DNA of 10,405 nt from Thermus sp. JCM 17653 (GTDB lineage: Bacteria; Deinococcota; Deinococci; Deinococcales; Thermaceae), in contig BBBN01000040.1 of the NCBI GenBank assembly GCA_001311585.1, forward strand, positions 1-10,405, given 5' to 3'. The position numbers and the translations under genes are program-made. The notes below the pieces were generated by a model, which was given only the letters and a program-made list of their open reading frames with translations, did not search any database and was not told the DNA's origin. The stretch's first letter is position 1; each line of letters begins with the position of its first letter. Shown here one piece after another: positions 1 to 6,971 of the stretch.

Positions 1-206
1 TCCACGACCCCCCCCTTGGCCTTCCCCAGGGCCTGGGCCATGGAGAGCCCGATGAAGAGGGTGGTGAGCCCCACCCCCTGCACCAGGATGCGGGCCATCC
101 TCTCGGGAAGCCGGCCCCGAAGGAGGAGGCCAAGCCCCGTGCCCAGGGCCACGGTGGCGGCGTTCGCCAGGGTTCCCGAAAGCTTGTCCAAGAGGGTGAG
201 CTCCAT
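1..206 (-). CDS. DUF554-family membrane protein, N-terminal part (cut by window edge)
   Basis: The minus frame starts with ATG at 206-204 and stays open for 68 codons to the window edge, so only the N-terminus is present. The peptide begins MELTLLDKLSGTLANAA and continues with a glycine-rich hydrophobic stretch (VALGTGLGLLL), a basic RLPERM loop and a second hydrophobic segment (VQGVGLTTLFIGLSMA). This order (GTL-N-A, G-G-LL, RLPER, Q-GL, IGL-MA) resembles DUF554 (YqgA/YdfK-type) integral membrane proteins, whose function is not established. No Shine-Dalgarno site precedes the start. A TAGAAT hexamer at 219-214 lies 7 nt upstream, which suits a leaderless mRNA. The gene is divergent from the methyltransferase gene at 227. 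The family call rests on pattern recall; a different small membrane protein is possible. Confidence 0.72.
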   Translation of the reverse strand, partial: MELTLLDKLSGTLANAATVALGTGLGLLLRGRLPERMARILVQGVGLTTLFIGLSMAQALGKAKGGVV

Positions 207-212
207 GGGGGG

Positions 213-220
213 TATTCTAG
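213..220. promoter_or_regulatory. candidate divergent leaderless promoter (-10 elements)
   Basis: Only 20 bp separate the ATG at 206 (minus) from the ATG at 227 (plus). They hold TATTCT at 213-218 on the plus strand and TAGAAT at 219-214 on the minus strand, each 7-8 nt before its start codon. Neither gene has a Shine-Dalgarno site, which fits transcription starting at or next to the start codon. No convincing -35 box was found at 16-18 bp on either strand, so this is a moderate call. Confidence 0.45.
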
Positions 221-226
221 CCAAAG

Positions 227-878
227 ATGGAGCTTCTTCTCACCCAAGACGGCACCCCCACCCTCTTCCACCCTGGGTATGGGGAGGCCTACCACCCGAG
301 GCAGGGCGCCCTCCTCCAGGCTCGGAGGCTCTACCTGGAGAAGACCCTCACCCACCTTCACCCCGCCCCCAGGGTCTTGGAGGTGGGCTTTGGCCTCGGG
401 GTGAACTTCCGGGTGGCCCTGGAAAGCGCCCTGTTGCGGGGGGTGCGGCTTTCCTACCTGGCGGTGGAGAAGGAGCCTTGCCCAAGGAGGTCCTGGCGGG
501 GATCGCCCTTCCCCTTCCCCGGGCGGAGAGGGTCTTCGCCCAGCTCCTCCGGGTCTGGCCTATTCCTCGCTTCCAAGGGCCCTGGGGGGAGCTTCGCCTC
601 CTCTTCGCGGACGTGCGGGAGGTGGCCCTCCCCTCCCGCTGGGCCACGGCGGTCTACCTGGACCCCTTTAGCCCCAGGGCCAACCCCGAGGCCTGGTCCC
701 TTCCCGTCCTCCTGAAGCTCCGGCACAGCCTAAAGCCGGGCGGGAGGCTTGCCACCTACTCCGCCCAGGGCGCCTTCAGGCGGGCCTTCGGGAGGCGGGC
801 TTTGCCCTGCACCGGGTGCCGGGGGTGGGGAAGCGGGAGTGGACGGTGGGTATAGCGCGAGGAGCTCCTCCCGGCTGA
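227..878 (+). CDS. mnmD: MnmD/MnmC2-like tRNA 5-aminomethyl(-2-thio)uridine-34 methyltransferase, frameshifted twice
   Basis: Probable SAM-dependent enzyme that methylates the 5-aminomethyl group of wobble uridine 34 in tRNA, the last step after MnmE/MnmG; cytosolic. It is the stand-alone methyltransferase form, as described for Aquifex, without the FAD oxidase half of E. coli MnmC. The SAM-binding loop LEVGFGLGVNF is at residues 51-61. The family block VYLDPFSPRANPEAW (compare DGFAPAKNPDMW in E. coli MnmC) is followed by LKPGGRLATYS and, at the end, GFALHRVPGVGKREWTVG. These pieces lie in three frames. Frame is lost near 476-478 (EP then LPKEVLAG) and near 787-790 (AF then REAGF), each repaired by one extra C. 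The repaired frame stops at TGA 876-878, giving about 217 residues, a normal size. ATG at 227 follows a leaderless-type -10. The 3' end overlaps the convergent deacetylase gene. Confidence 0.82.
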
Positions 879-1966
879 GGTAGGTCATCCGGGCCGGGGG
901 CCTTTTCCGCTTGGGAAGCTCCCCTTGGTACAGCCAAAGGAACCAGGCGCTGGCAAGCCCCGCCACGAGCCTCGGCCAGAAGGGGAGGTCCGCAGTCTTG
1001 AGGCCCAGGATCCTTCCCCCGTCCGCCAGGTAGGTGTACCCGTAGACCAGGCGCACCTCAGGGTCTTCGGCCACCTTCTCGGCCACCTTCCCCAGGCTTC
1101 GCCGCAGGTGGCGGACCGCCTCAAAGAGGGCGAGCTCCATGAGCCGCTGGCTTTCCAGATGGAGCTCGAAGGCGGGCACGCCCGGGGTAGGCCGGGGAGG
1201 TCGGGGCCCGGAAAGGGCTTTTTCTCCAGGCGGAAGAGGTCGAAGGGGCCGTAACCCGCCCGGGCCACCCGGCGCTTGGCGTTGTAGCGCTCCTCAAACC
1301 CCTGGAGGCCCCGGATGAGGGCCAGCCTGGGGGTGAGGGGCAAGGGGGCGAGGTCGTCCAAGGTGGTGGGCCGGTACCCCAAGCGCAGCATCTCCGGCAG
1401 GGCCCGCTCCAAAAGCCTCAGGGTGCGCTCTGTCCCGTCGTGGAGGAGGACGATGGACCAGGGCGCAGGTAGTAAAGAAGCCGTTCCGCCAAGGCCTCAG
1501 GGGGCAGGGGAAGCCAGTCCTTGCTCTCCAGGTCCCAAAGGGCGAGGCGCTTCCCCAAAAGCCGGGCGAAAAGCCGGGTAAAGGGGGTGTGGAGGCCGTG
1601 GGGTGGGCGGTAGTAGCGGCCTGGGTTTTGCGCCATGTGGCGCCACTCCAGCCAGGGAAGGAGGAGCCTCCAGGGGGTGTGCCACTCCCCGTGGTCTTCC
1701 AACTGGTGCCCCTCTCTCCGGATGCGCTCCACCAGGTCCGGCCTGGCCTTGGCCTTTTCCCCGGTGAGGAAGAAGGTGGCCTTGACCCCGTGCCGCGCGA
1801 GGAGGGCAAGGAGGGCCTCCGTGCGTTCCGAGGGGCCGTCGTCAAAGGTGAGGGCCACCTTGGTCTCCCGCCTGGAACCGTGGGCGTAGGCTCCGAGGCC
1901 CAGGAAGCGGAAGAGAAGGTCGGCCAGGCCGTAGAGAAGGAGGATAAGGCCAAGGGCTAGTTCCAT
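776..1966 (-). CDS. membrane-anchored NodB-type polysaccharide deacetylase with YkoP-like C-terminal domain, frameshifted
   Basis: Probable metal-dependent carbohydrate de-N-acetylase (carbohydrate esterase 4). ATG at 1966 overlaps the MFS stop by 10 nt and follows a purine-rich GGGAGGGG. An N-terminal hydrophobic helix (residues about 2-25) should anchor it. NodB motifs follow in order: VALTFDDGPSERT (catalytic and metal Asp), HGEWH (metal His pair), YYRPPHG, WDLESKDW and, across a frameshift near 1458-1462, IVLLHDG. After a linker (GFEERYNAKRRVARAGYGPFD) and a second frameshift near 1180-1190 comes a domain with FELHLES, AVRHLRRSLGKVAE, YGYTYL and a terminal MTYLSREELLALYP, resembling the YkoP-like domain found on some deacetylases. 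Each shift is repaired by one base. The raw frame ends at 730; restoring the base missing near 789, also needed by the convergent gene, gives TGA at 778-776. Repaired length is near 398 residues. Substrate unknown; catalytic residues are intact. Confidence 0.8.
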
Positions 1967-3121
1967 CTACCCCTCCCCAGGGAAAAGGCGTAGAAGAGGC
2001 TCAGGAGTAGGAAAATGGCCCCGCCTGCGAGGAAGGGGGCGTGGAGGCCGAAGCTTCCCACAAAGCCCCTCCCGCCACAGGCCCCAAGGCTACCCCTAGG
2101 CCCTCCACGGTCATCAGGGTACCCCAGATGGCGCCGCGGTTTTCCTGGGGCAGGTTTTTGGCCAGGAAGCCGTTCCAGCCGGGCATGAAGAGGCTGAAGC
2201 CCACCCCGGCCAAGAGGGCCAGGAGGGCCACCTCCCCCAAGGAGGGGGCGAAGGCCAGCCGCCCCATGGCCAGCCCCAAGAGGCCGAGCCCAGCCACCAG
2301 GGCCAGCCGGTAGCCCCTCCGGTCCACCAAGCGCCCGGTGAGGGGGAGGAGCCCGAAGGCGAGCCCCCCTCCTAAAAGGAGGATGGCGCCTAGCTGGAGG
2401 GGCTCGAGGCCCAACCTTTCCTTGGCGAAGCGCAGGAGGAAGAGGGAGACCAAGGCCGGGGCGAAGGTCTGGCCGAAGGCGGCGGGCAAAAAGAGGAGGA
2501 GGCGAAAGAGGGGGTAGCGCTCCCGGCTCGGCGGCGGCACGGGGATGCGGAAGCGGAAGAGGCTCAAGGTGAGGCCCAAGGCCAGGGCCTGGCCCCAAAG
2601 GAGGAGCTGGAGGCCCACCTCGGGATGGCGCTGGGCCACCTGGCCCACCCCCACGAGGCCGATCCCCACCCAGGGCATCACCAGGGTGAGGGTGAAGGAA
2701 AGGGCCCGGGCCTCCCGTCCCGGGAGGGCGATGCGGCTGGCGTAGGTCATGAGGCCCGGGTAGAGGGTGGACATGGACAGGCCCCAGAGGAGCCCCGTGG
2801 CCCACAGGAGCCAGGCCTCCTGGGCCATAGGGGTGAGGAGGAGGGCCAGAAGTCCGGTGAAGGCGGCGAGGCTGGCGGTGAGCCCGAAGCCCACCCGCTC
2901 GGCCAGAAGCCCCCCGAGGCCTTTGGAGAGGTTTTCCGCCAGCTGGTGCAGGGTGTAGGCCAGGGTGAAGGCGGTGGGGCCCAGGTGGAGTCTTTCCGGG
3001 GCGTAAAAGGGCAGCAGGCCGGCGAAGTAGCCGCTCCGCACCCCTTCCATGAGCCCACGGCCAGGAGGAGGCGGAGAAGGGCAGAAAGCCCCTCCCGGGC
3101 CCACGGCAGGTAGCGAAACAC
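1957..3121 (-). CDS. MFS transporter, frameshifted at both ends
   Basis: Integral inner-membrane transporter of the major facilitator superfamily, about 388 residues after repair, the usual size for 12 helices. Many hydrophobic segments alternate with short basic loops: FTLAYTLHQLAENL, the motif-A-like loop GLLAERVGFG, LLWATGLLWGLSMSTLYP, LLLGGGLAFGLLPLTGRLVDRRGYR (second motif-A-like loop GRLVDRRGYR) and LLAGVGFSLFMPGWNGFLA. The bulk is one frame. The N-terminus from GTG at 3121 (FRYLPWAREGLSALL) joins after a lost C near 3054-3056, and the C-terminus (SFGLHAPFLAGG then LSLFYAFSLGRGRWN) joins after a lost base near 2057-2059; the stop is TAG at 1959-1957. The start lies 5 nt after TATACT, so it may be leaderless. 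The deacetylase follows with a 10-nt overlap, indicating one transcript. The substrate cannot be read from sequence. Confidence 0.82.
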
Positions 3122-3123
3122 GC

Positions 3124-3132
3124 TAAAGTATA
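3124..3132. promoter_or_regulatory. candidate divergent leaderless promoter between MFS and GT2 genes
   Basis: Fourteen bases separate the GTG at 3121 (minus) from the GTG at 3136 (plus). They contain overlapping -10-like elements: TATACT at 3132-3127 on the minus strand, 5 nt before the MFS start, and TAAAGT at 3124-3129 on the plus strand, 6 nt before the GT2 start. Neither start has a Shine-Dalgarno site. No clear -35 box was found. The two elements share bases, so the two transcripts may compete for polymerase. Confidence 0.45.
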
Positions 3133-3135
3133 CCC

Positions 3136-3818
3136 GTGCGCATCAGCGTGGTGATCCCCGCCCACAACGAGGAGACCTACCTACCTGGGGCCCTGGAAGC
3201 GGTCTTCGCCCAGACCCTGAAGCCCCTGGAGGTCATCGTGGTGGACAACGCCTCCACCGATCGCACCGGGGAGGTGGCGGAGGCTTTGGGGGCGCGGGTG
3301 GTCTTCTGCGGGAGGAAGGGGGTGGCCCACGCCCGGCAGGCGGGGCTCCTCGCCGCCCGGGGGGAGTGGGTGGCCATGACCGATGCCGATTCCCTGCCCA
3401 CGCCCCGCTGGCTGGAAAGGCTCGCCCAGAAGGCCCCGGGGGCGGTGGCCGTCTACGGTCCTTTGCGCTTCTTCGGCGTCTCCCCCTTGGAGGCCGCCCT
3501 CTCCGAATGGGGTTACCGGGCCTTCCTGAACCTCATGGCCCTCGTGGGGCGGCCCAACCTGGCCGGGGCCAACCTGATGGTGCTAAAGGAGGCGGCCCTA
3601 AAGGTGGGGGGCTTCCCCGAGGTGGAGGCCAGGGAGGATGTCCTCCTGGGCTGGAAGCTCAAGGCCTTAGGCCCCGTGCGCTACGTCCCCGGGGCCTTGG
3701 TCCTCACCTCGGCCCGGAGGCTTAAGGGGGGGTGGGGGCGGTTCCTCCTGAGGCAGGCTAGAAACCTCCTGGGCGATCCTCGAGCTACTTCGGGGAAGCC
3801 GGGGAAAGGGAAAGATGA
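3136..3818 (+). CDS. family 2 glycosyltransferase (GT-A fold)
   Basis: Probable cytosolic or membrane-associated transferase using a nucleotide sugar. GTG start at 3136. The N-terminal nucleotide-binding strand is [11 protein letters not shown] (residues 3-13), followed by [11 protein letters not shown] (36-46), the metal-binding TDADS (82-86), the acceptor-side [17 protein letters not shown] (144-160) and the catalytic ED of [11 protein letters not shown] (about 165-175). The frame is clean through these motifs. Read literally it runs on to about 4158, but from 3820 it lies opposite the well-conserved C-terminal half of another glycosyltransferase. Adding one G to the GGGG run at 3792-3795 gives TGA at 3816-3818 and about 228 residues. 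It has no C-terminal membrane helices. It diverges from the MFS/deacetylase operon and converges with the large glycosyltransferase operon. Sugar and acceptor are unknown. Confidence 0.82.
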
Positions 3819-4966
3819 GCCTTCTCGGCTCCACCCGCAGGATCTCGCTCGCCTCGTCGTAGACGGCCACGATCCGCTCGGCGATGGCTTCTGCCGAGCG
3901 CTCCAGGCCCATGCCCGGGCCTGGAGGCTGAAGCGCCGCCGCTTCTCCTCGTCCCTGAGGAGCTCCAGGGCCTTTTCCGCCAGGGCCCGGAAGTCTCCCG
4001 GCGGCACGAGGTGGCCCGTCTTCCCGTCCTCCACCCCCTCCAGAACCCCCTCTGCTCCCACGGCCACCACCGGCACCCCCATGGCCTGGGCCTCCCAGAT
4101 CACCAGGCCTTGGGTTTCCGTCTCGCTGGCGAAAAGGAAAAGCTCCGCCAAGCGGTAGTACCCCCCGATCCTGCGGTAGGGCACGGGGCCCAGGAAGAGG
4201 ACCCGCTCGGCGATCCCCAGTTCCTGGGCCAGGGCCTGGAGGTGGGGAAGCTCCGGGCCTTCTCCGATGTGCACCAGGAAGACGTCCTCCTCCTGGGCGA
4301 TCCTGGCCACCGCCTTCAGGACCACGTCAAAGCTCTTCTCCTTCCCCAGGCGGCCCACGGTGATGAGGCGCCTTTTCCCCTCGGGCCAGGGGGAGGGGGA
4401 GGGGAGGGGGGCCTCTTCCAGGAGGCGGTTGTCTATGCCGGTGGGGATGACCCGGATGGGGCGCTCTATGCCGTAGCTTTCCGCCAGGCGCTTCACGGGC
4501 TCCGTGGGGGCGATGACCACCTCCACCCGGTTGTAGAAGCCTTGGCCAGGCGAGGGACGATGCCGGTGTACTTGTCCAAAAAGGCGAGGCCCGGCACGTA
4601 ATGGGCGTACTTCTCGTAGTGGGTGTGGAAGGTGGAGACGTGGGGGAGGTTTTTGCTCCGGGCGATCCTCAAGCCCCAAACCCCGAGGGTCAGGGGGGTG
4701 TGGGTGTGGACGAGCTCAAACTCCCTGGGCAGGTACCGGGCCGAGGGAAGGGCGATCTGCTGGCCCTCGTAGAAGGGGTAGGCCACGGAGGGGACCCGGA
4801 CCACCCCCTCCTCCTTCTCCGGGGCCTCGGGGTGGGCCGGGGCGATGACCCAGGCCTCGTGGCCCATGCGCCGCAGTTCCCTCAGGAGGAGGTAGACGCT
4901 GGTGGTGACCCCGTTGGGGTTGGGGAAGTAGACGTCGGTGAAGAGCCCCACACGGTAGAGGCGCAC
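3785..4966 (-). CDS. family 4 glycosyltransferase, 1,2-diacylglycerol glucosyltransferase-like, frameshifted
   Basis: GT-B retaining glycosyltransferase. The N-terminal half resembles diacylglycerol 3-glucosyltransferases that start glycolipid synthesis at the membrane: [19 protein letters not shown] (residues 6-24), [28 protein letters not shown] (85-100) and [17 protein letters not shown] (109-125). The C-terminal half has [31 protein letters not shown] and the E-x7-E motif ETQGLVIWE (284-292) that holds the donor sugar. A Pro/Ser linker (PLPSPSPWP) joins the lobes. Frame changes near 4539-4541 (LAK then FYNRVEVV) and near 3893-3900 (WSA then [15 protein letters not shown]); both fit one missing base. 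A third repair in the 3792-3795 run gives TAG at 3787-3785, about 394 residues. GTG start at 4966, 9 nt after the upstream GT2 stop; no strong Shine-Dalgarno site. Last gene of the operon. Family certain; lipid acceptor inferred by resemblance. Confidence 0.83.
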
Positions 4967-4975
4967 GGTTCTATC

Positions 4976-5861
4976 CTAACGGGCACCGCAGCCCTTCCAG
5001 TCAGGAGAGGTGGCGAGCCCGGCCTTTACGCCTTCTTTGACCACGCGCCAACCTTTTCGCCACCCGGTGCGCCAGAGGTAGTCTAGGGTGCTGCCGGCCA
5101 AATTCAGGAGCAAGAGCCCTTTTTCTAGAGGCCGGTAGGCGGGACCCTCACTGTCCAGATCCGGTTTCGCACCTCGTAAAAAAAACCTCTCGGGGTGTGC
5201 GCTTGCGGGGGTGTACTTGGTGGGAGTCTTGTGGGTGGCGACGCTGTTTAACACCCAGAATCCTTTCTCTTGGCGAAGTATACGCAGTGTGTTCCAGGTC
5301 ATCGTTGCGAACGAAGAACTCCGGGCAGGGGAAACCGTAGCGCTCTAGGGCCCAGATAGCAATAAGTACCGAAGGGTATGAGGCCCACCGGATGGGGGGA
5401 AGACCTAGGGAGCGAAAGCGGAAGTATTCCAGGAGAGGGAAGATCCTGGGCCAGGGGGAGTTCATGGGATGAAGCGAGCCATCCACCCAGAGGACCCGGC
5501 TGGCCAGGACCGCCGGATGTTCTGGTTGAAGGCGCTCTGCGGCCATGAGGAGCCGCTCGAGGGCATCGGGTGCAGGTATGGTATCGTCGTCCATGACCCA
5601 TACCCAGTTAAAACCCTGGTCCATGGCCCACCGCATACCCGCGTTAAACCCCATGGCTCCACCGCGGTTTTCCGGTAGCCGGAGCGTGTGCACCCCGGGG
5701 AAGACCTGAGCCAGGAGCTCCGGGGTGCCGTCGGTGGAGGCGTTGTCCACCACCAGGACGTGGTCCGGGGGGCGGGTCTGGGAGAGGACAGCCTGGAGGC
5801 ACTCCCTTAGAAGCTCCTTCCGGTTGTGGGTCACGATCACCGCGCAGACCTTCTCACCCAT
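4976..5861 (-). CDS. family 2 glycosyltransferase, galactofuranosyl/rhamnosyltransferase type, frameshifted
   Basis: GT-A inverting transferase of the group that includes GlfT1-like and RfbF-like enzymes. Motifs: VCAVIVTHNRKELL (residues 5-18), [31 protein letters not shown] (63-79), the metal-binding MDDDTIP (90-96) and RNDDLEHT (185-192, catalytic region), then LRILRQEKGFWVLNS, HKTP and, after repair, ERFFYEVRNRIWTV, a block typical of this group. ATG at 5861 overlaps the glf stop by 8 nt (shared ATGGGTGA), with GAGGAG 7 nt upstream. Frame breaks: near 5287-5291 (the CA repeat seems one unit short), one extra base in the eight-A run at 5178-5185, and one lost base near 5145-5147. The C-terminus (EKGLLLLNLAGS to ATSPDW) ends at TAG 4978-4976; about 295 residues. 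Base composition in 5161-5400 is about 57% GC by hand count, clearly below its neighbours. Placement after glf makes galactofuranose the likely sugar; rhamnose is the alternative. Confidence 0.8.
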
Positions 5862-6971
5862 CGTTCAGCTCCTCAAAAAGCTTCAATGCTCTCGCCACGG
5901 CTTGGTCCATGTTGTAGTAGCGGTAGTCCCCGAGCCTTCCCGCGAAATAAACGCCCTTGAGCCGCTTTGCTTCCTCAAGATAGCTTTGGTAGCGTTCCTC
6001 GTTCTCCTCCCTGGGCACCGGGTAATAGGGCTCGTTCCTCCCGGGCTCGTAGGCCTCCGGGTACTCGTAGCAGAGGACGGTGTGCAGCAGGTAGTCCTGC
6101 CCGGTAAGGTGCTTGAACTCCGTGGTGCGGGTGTAGGGGTGCTCGTTGGGGTAGTTCACCGTGCCCACCTCCTGGGCCCAGGGGCCTGGGTGGAGCTCCA
6201 TCCGGAAGCGGAGGGAGCGGTAGGGCAGGGGCCCGTGGAGGTAGCCGAAGAACTCGTCTATGGGGCCGGTGAAGATGAGCCGGTCAAACTTCACCTCGCC
6301 CTCCACCTCCCTCCAATCCGCCTGAAGGAGAACCTTGATGTTGGGGTGGGCGAGCATCCGGCGAAAGAGGGCGGTGTAGCCCTCCTTGGGCATGGCCTGG
6401 TAGGCGTCCTGGAAGTAGCGGGTGTCGTGGCTTATGAGGACCGGCACCCGTGCGGTGACGGAAGGGGAGAGCTCCTCGGGGCGCAGGCCCCACTGCTTGA
6501 GGGTGTAGCCCTCAAAGACGTTTTTGTAGACGTAGTCGGCGAGGAACTTGAGGTCCGGGTCCTCCTCCTCCCGGAGGCGGAGGATGGGCACCCGGGCCCC
6601 GTAGCCGAAGCGGGCGATGAGCTTCTCCTCCAGGCGGTCGGCGAGCTTTGGAGAAAAGAGGGCGCGGAGGGTGGCGAGGCTGAAGGGGAGGGGGACCTCC
6701 TTGCCCTCCACCACGGCGCGGACGCGGTGGTAGTAGGGGCGCCATTCCGTAAAGCGGGAGAGGTAGTCAAAGACCTTTTTGCTGTTGGTGTGGAAGATGT
6801 GGGGCCCGTAGCGGTGGACGAGGACCCCGTGGGGGTCCATCTCGTCGTAGGCGTTCCCCCCGATGTGGTCCCTCTTGTCCACCACCAGGACCGCTTGCCC
6901 GCAGCGGCGAGCCTTTCCGCCAGGGTGGCCCCGGTGAAACCCGCGCCCACGATCAGGTAGTCAACCTTCAT
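5854..6971 (-). CDS. glf: UDP-galactopyranose mutase (one frameshift near N-terminus)
   Basis: Flavoenzyme converting UDP-galactopyranose to UDP-galactofuranose through a covalent FAD-sugar intermediate; cytosolic. Diagnostic features are complete: YLIVGAGFTGATLAERLA (FAD-binding GxGxxG, residues 5-22), DHIGGNAYDEMDPHGV, HRYGPHIFHTNS, DYVYKNVFEGYTLKQWG, VPVLISHDTRYFQDAYQAMP, IFTGPIDEFFGY, the VNYPNE and TEFKHLTGQ region, and GRLGDYRYYNMDQAVARAL at the C-terminus (substrate Arg/Tyr and FAD contacts). About 372 residues, the usual bacterial length. ATG at 6971 overlaps the previous stop as ATGA and has a strong GGAGG 4 nt upstream. Frame is lost near 6891-6892, where one restored C/G joins AAAGKR to VLVVDKR. 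The stop TGA at 5856-5854 overlaps the next start. Third gene of the operon, flanked by glycosyltransferases on both sides. Confidence 0.95.

Noticed and set aside
16..855. Plus-strand open frame read as a single 279-residue protein
   Set aside because: The first 150 residues are antisense to the DUF554 gene or out of frame with the methyltransferase. Only its part after about 478 carries methyltransferase sequence.
3819..4158. C-terminal extension of the GT2 gene beyond 3818
   Set aside because: It is antisense to conserved GT4 sequence and has a Ser/Pro/Arg-rich, shadow-like composition. One restored base ends the gene at 3818.
5725..6960. Long plus-strand open frame (about 411 codons) opposite glf
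   Set aside because: It mirrors glf, which has full UDP-galactopyranose mutase motifs. The plus translation is Val/Gly/Glu-rich with no recognisable motif, as expected for antisense of high-GC coding DNA.
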